Assembly (NCBI GenBank): GCA_023433855.1
Contig: JAEYTV010000240.1
Location: 1 to 9,650 of the forward strand
DNA: 9,650 bases
Direction of reading: 5' to 3'
Origin: Pseudomonadota bacterium
GTDB taxonomy: Bacteria > Pseudomonadota > Alphaproteobacteria > Rhizobiales > Rhizobiaceae
In this document: piece by piece, positions 7,641 through 9,650 of the stretch
How the letters are laid out: each line of letters begins with the position of its first letter
How positions within the stretch are numbered: position 1 is the first letter of the stretch
Position numbers and translations under genes: made by a program
Notes under the pieces: model-generated
The model's database searches: none
What the model saw: only the letters and a program-made list of their open reading frames with translations
What the model was told of the DNA's origin: nothing

Positions 7641-8393
7641 TTAGTGCGACCTGGGTTCTGTTCTCTTCCCCTCGCAAGCAAGGTTCGGACATTCGCAAGT
7701 GTCGCCCGTGAGAAGTCCGAGCATGGATGGCTTCTCTATCGTGATGAGGTGGCGGGCGGCAGGATTGGTGACGTTCACCACGCCCTTGGAAATAAGCTTC
7801 GTGATCGTTCGAGATACCGTCTCGATGGTGAGACCGAGATAGTCGGCCATGTCCTGGCGGCTCATCGGCAGGTCGATCGTTGCACACGAACTGCCGGCGG
7901 CTCTTGAACGACGGAGATGCTTCAGAAGGAAGGTGCAAAGACGCTCTTCCGCCGTTTTGCTCGAGAGCAGAACCAGTTGGTCTTGCGCTGCCGCCATCTC
8001 GTCGCACACGCGAGAAAAGAGTTCCGGGCGCAGATCGTCCGACTCTGCGACGGCATCCTCGAACCAGACGCGAGGCAGACGCCTGATCTTCGTCGCCGCA
8101 ATCGCCTCCGCCGTATAGGGATAGAGGTCCTTCAGCGAGAAACCGACAATATCGCCAGCATATAGAAAGCCGGTGATCACTCGCCGGCCGTCCGAAACGA
8201 TGCGGAAGATCCTCAGAACGCCTTCGACAACTTCAAAAACGTGCTTTGCCTCGTCGCCCTCAAAAAACAACGGTTGTCCGATCGACAGAGGCTCAGTCGC
8301 CTGCCTTGAAAAAAGCCCATGGAGGCCGCCAGCATCCTTGAAGGAAGTGGCCTTAGCTACCTGATGGACGGTCGCGTAGCTGCTGAGAAACAC
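7641..8393 (-). CDS. Crp/Fnr-family transcriptional regulator, FixK type
   Basis: This is a DNA-binding activator of the FNR/FixK group, likely controlling microaerobic genes. Numbered from a GTG start at 8393 it has 250 residues. It has a cNMP-like beta-roll at about 27-100 (FFEGDEAKHVFEVVEGVLRI, then DGRRVITGF and GDIVGFS), a dimerisation helix at about 115-147, and a helix-turn-helix at 177-200. The recognition helix TIETVSRTI contains the E-x-x-S-R that reads TTGA half-sites in FNR. The cAMP phosphate-binding motif is absent, as are the N-terminal cysteines that hold the 4Fe-4S cluster in FNR/FnrN, so FixK type fits better. A C-terminal CECPNLAC cluster (C233, C235, C240) is unusual. The start is uncertain: GTG at 8393 has GGAG eight bases before it, GTG at 8402 is possible, and the frame stays open to a TTG at 8495. 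It is convergent to fixS. Confidence 0.85.
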   Translation of the reverse strand: MFLSSYATVHQVAKATSFKDAGGLHGLFSRQATEPLSIGQPLFFEGDEAKHVFEVVEGVLRIFRIVSDGRRVITGFLYAGDIVGFSLKDLYPYTAEAIAATKIRRLPRVWFEDAVAESDDLRPELFSRVCDEMAAAQDQLVLLSSKTAEERLCTFLLKHLRRSRAAGSSCATIDLPMSRQDMADYLGLTIETVSRTITKLISKGVVNVTNPAARHLITIEKPSMLGLLTGDTCECPNLACEGKRTEPRSH

Positions 8394-8436
8394 TGATTCC
8401 ACTCCAATCGCCTGCGGAGCACTTGATTGTCCTCCC

Positions 8437-8497
8437 GTAACAACCGGATGCAAAGTGAGTGAAAAACGGTGAGATTCGGTGACAATCTGTAACAACC
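8437..8497. repeat. Short direct repeat GTAACAACC upstream of the FixK-like gene
   Basis: GTAACAACC occurs at 8437-8445 and again at 8489-8497. The spacing is 52 bp, close to five helical turns. Both copies lie in the region between the ROK gene and the preferred start of the FixK-like gene, so they could be operator half-sites. With only 9 bp, chance is also possible. If the longer TTG start at 8495 were used, they would lie inside the coding region. Confidence 0.25.
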
Positions 8498-8579
8498 CAG
8501 CCGTTCGTGCCTTCAGTTGTCGTGCTGCATCTCAACAACAAGGACGTGGAACCGCCGCGCGACGCATCCTGAAGCCGCT

Positions 8580-9650
8580 TTATGTCAGGGCCGGCTTCCG
8601 CACTTCCTTGAAAAGCACGCTCTGGTCCGTCAGGTATCTCGCGAAGATGGGCAAGCCAGCGGCGCCGATGGCGCGAGCTTGCGCTCCCACCCGGCCCTCT
8701 ATGACGTCTGGAATGATCACACCTTGAAGGTCGAGTCTGTTGACGGCCTCGATGGTCGCGGCGACGAGACGCTGCCGCACCCAATCTGGAAACCCTCCGT
8801 CTATCACGGCGCCGCCGAAATCGATGATCGACGCGGCGGCGACGATCGCCTGCGACAGCGCGTTTGCTGAATCCTGTATCCAAAGATCCAGCGGTTCCCC
8901 AAAATCGATCCAGTCGTCGGCAGAATACCATAGGGGCTTCGGGTCGATATTCCGCTCGCGCAGCAGATCCTCCAGAACGAAGATCGAGGCGATATCCAGC
9001 AACTGCTGGGTTTTCCCTGCCCTTCCCCTCACCGGCAGCGGCCCGACGGCACCGGCCGTTCCCGTCCGGCCGGAAAAGATTGCGGAGTTCAGCACCACCC
9101 CGCCGCCGATGAACGAGCCGATGAAGAAGTAGATGAAATCTGGATACGCAGGGCCGACCCCGAACACCAGTTCTGCGCCGCAGGCGCAGGTCGCGTCGTT
9201 TTGCAGGTAAACCGGATAGTGAACGCGGGCGCCGATCTCCGCCTGCAGATCCACCCCCCGCCAAACGTCCATCGCACCCTGCGGAGCCCCGACCTCTTCC
9301 GCCCAGTTCCACAATTCAAAGGGGGCCGCAACTCCCAAACCTGCGATGCGGCCGCGCTGCGACTCGTCCATCTGGCTCCCGAGCCTCTCGATCCCGTGGA
9401 CTATGATCTCGAGGATGTTGCGCGGCAGCGGGTAGGGATAGGTTTCGTGATACTGCAGGCGTATCGTGCCGACGAAGTCCATCAGCACGAGGTCAGCGCT
9501 GCGGCGGCCAATCTTCACGCCAAACGAGTAGACTGCATCAGGGTTTAAACGCATGGGCACGGAAGGCTGACCAACCCTGCCGCGCACTGGCTCGCCGCGT
9601 AGAAGCAACCCGTCATTTTCCAAGGAACGCATGATAACGGACACCGTCTG
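8580..9650 (-). CDS. ROK-family transcriptional regulator, N-terminus cut by window end
   Basis: The reading frame enters at 9650 (Gln-Thr before Val9644) and ends at TAA 8580-8582, giving 356 visible codons. The first visible residues, TVSVIMRSLENDGLLL, are the end of a winged helix-turn-helix, so about 30-50 residues are missing. A sugar-kinase-like ROK domain follows: DFVGTI at 56-61, GLGVAAP at 102-108, the catalytic-type Asp150 in QNDA, and the glycine loop IGSFIGGGVVLN at 175-186 (counted from 9644). Members such as NagC, Mlc and XylR repress sugar uptake and use genes and are released by sugars. The usual zinc motif CxCGxxGCxE and the conserved GH are not seen; TCACGAELVFG and GPLPV stand in their places. 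It lies upstream of the FixK-like gene on the same strand, 86-186 bp away. The effector and targets are unknown. Confidence 0.88.
   Translation of the reverse strand, partial: QTVSVIMRSLENDGLLLRGEPVRGRVGQPSVPMRLNPDAVYSFGVKIGRRSADLVLMDFVGTIRLQYHETYPYPLPRNILEIIVHGIERLGSQMDESQRGRIAGLGVAAPFELWNWAEEVGAPQGAMDVWRGVDLQAEIGARVHYPVYLQNDATCACGAELVFGVGPAYPDFIYFFIGSFIGGGVVLNSAIFSGRTGTAGAVGPLPVRGRAGKTQQLLDIASIFVLEDLLRERNIDPKPLWYSADDWIDFGEPLDLWIQDSANALSQAIVAAASIIDFGGAVIDGGFPDWVRQRLVAATIEAVNRLDLQGVIIPDVIEGRVGAQARAIGAAGLPIFARYLTDQSVLFKEVRKPALT

Noticed and set aside
7395..7907. 170-codon plus-strand open frame across the gap and the regulator
   Set aside because: It has no ribosome binding site and no known similarity by eye. 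Its second half is antisense to a well-supported helix-turn-helix.
8424..8433. TTGAT half-site as an anaerobox before the regulator
   Set aside because: The second half (ATCAA at the right spacing) is missing; the sequence continues TGTCC.
8353..9312. 319-codon open frame on the minus strand in another frame of the ROK gene
   Set aside because: It is Arg/Gly-rich low-complexity translation, whereas the overlapping frame has conserved ROK motifs.

Overview
The window is a nearly complete symbiotic or microaerobic respiration locus of an alphaproteobacterium. It most likely comes from the Hyphomicrobiales (Rhizobium, Sinorhizobium, Agrobacterium or a relative). The assignment rests on the fixNOQP-fixGHIS gene order, the GC-rich codon use, an FNR/FixK-type anaerobox and an adjacent FixK-like regulator. 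The genus cannot be fixed from this sequence alone.

Positions 1-2631 (+) hold the structural genes of the cbb3-type cytochrome c oxidase. They are fixN (only the C-terminal 285 codons, because the window cuts it), fixO, the small fixQ, and fixP. The genes are packed with 3-11 bp gaps, each with a good ribosome binding site. A perfect 13-bp hairpin follows fixP.

Positions 2632-2804 form a promoter region. It contains a perfectly palindromic anaerobox (TTGAC-N4-GTCAA) and a small hairpin that displays the fixG ribosome binding site in its loop. Positions 2805-7325 (+) are fixG, fixH, fixI and fixS, the assembly and copper-delivery factors for the same oxidase. Each joins the next through a 4-base ATGA overlap. 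FixG is the membrane iron-sulfur cupric reductase, FixI the copper P-type ATPase, and FixH and FixS are small membrane assembly factors. Together they provide Cu(I) and mature the binuclear centre of FixNOQP, so the organism can respire at very low oxygen.

Positions 7326-7640 carry no gene that I can support and separate two convergent transcription units. On the minus strand, 7641 to about 8393 encodes a Crp/Fnr-family regulator of FixK type. It lacks N-terminal cluster cysteines but has an unusual C-terminal cysteine cluster. It is a natural candidate to act on the anaerobox at 2741. Upstream of it on the same strand, 8580-9650 is a ROK-family transcriptional repressor, cut by the window end, probably belonging to a neighbouring sugar-uptake locus.

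I found no mobile element, CRISPR array, tRNA or rRNA, and no convincing undescribed system. The points most worth a second look are the C-terminal cysteine cluster of the FixK-like protein, the anaerobox that corrects the fixG start, and the ROK protein without the family zinc motif.
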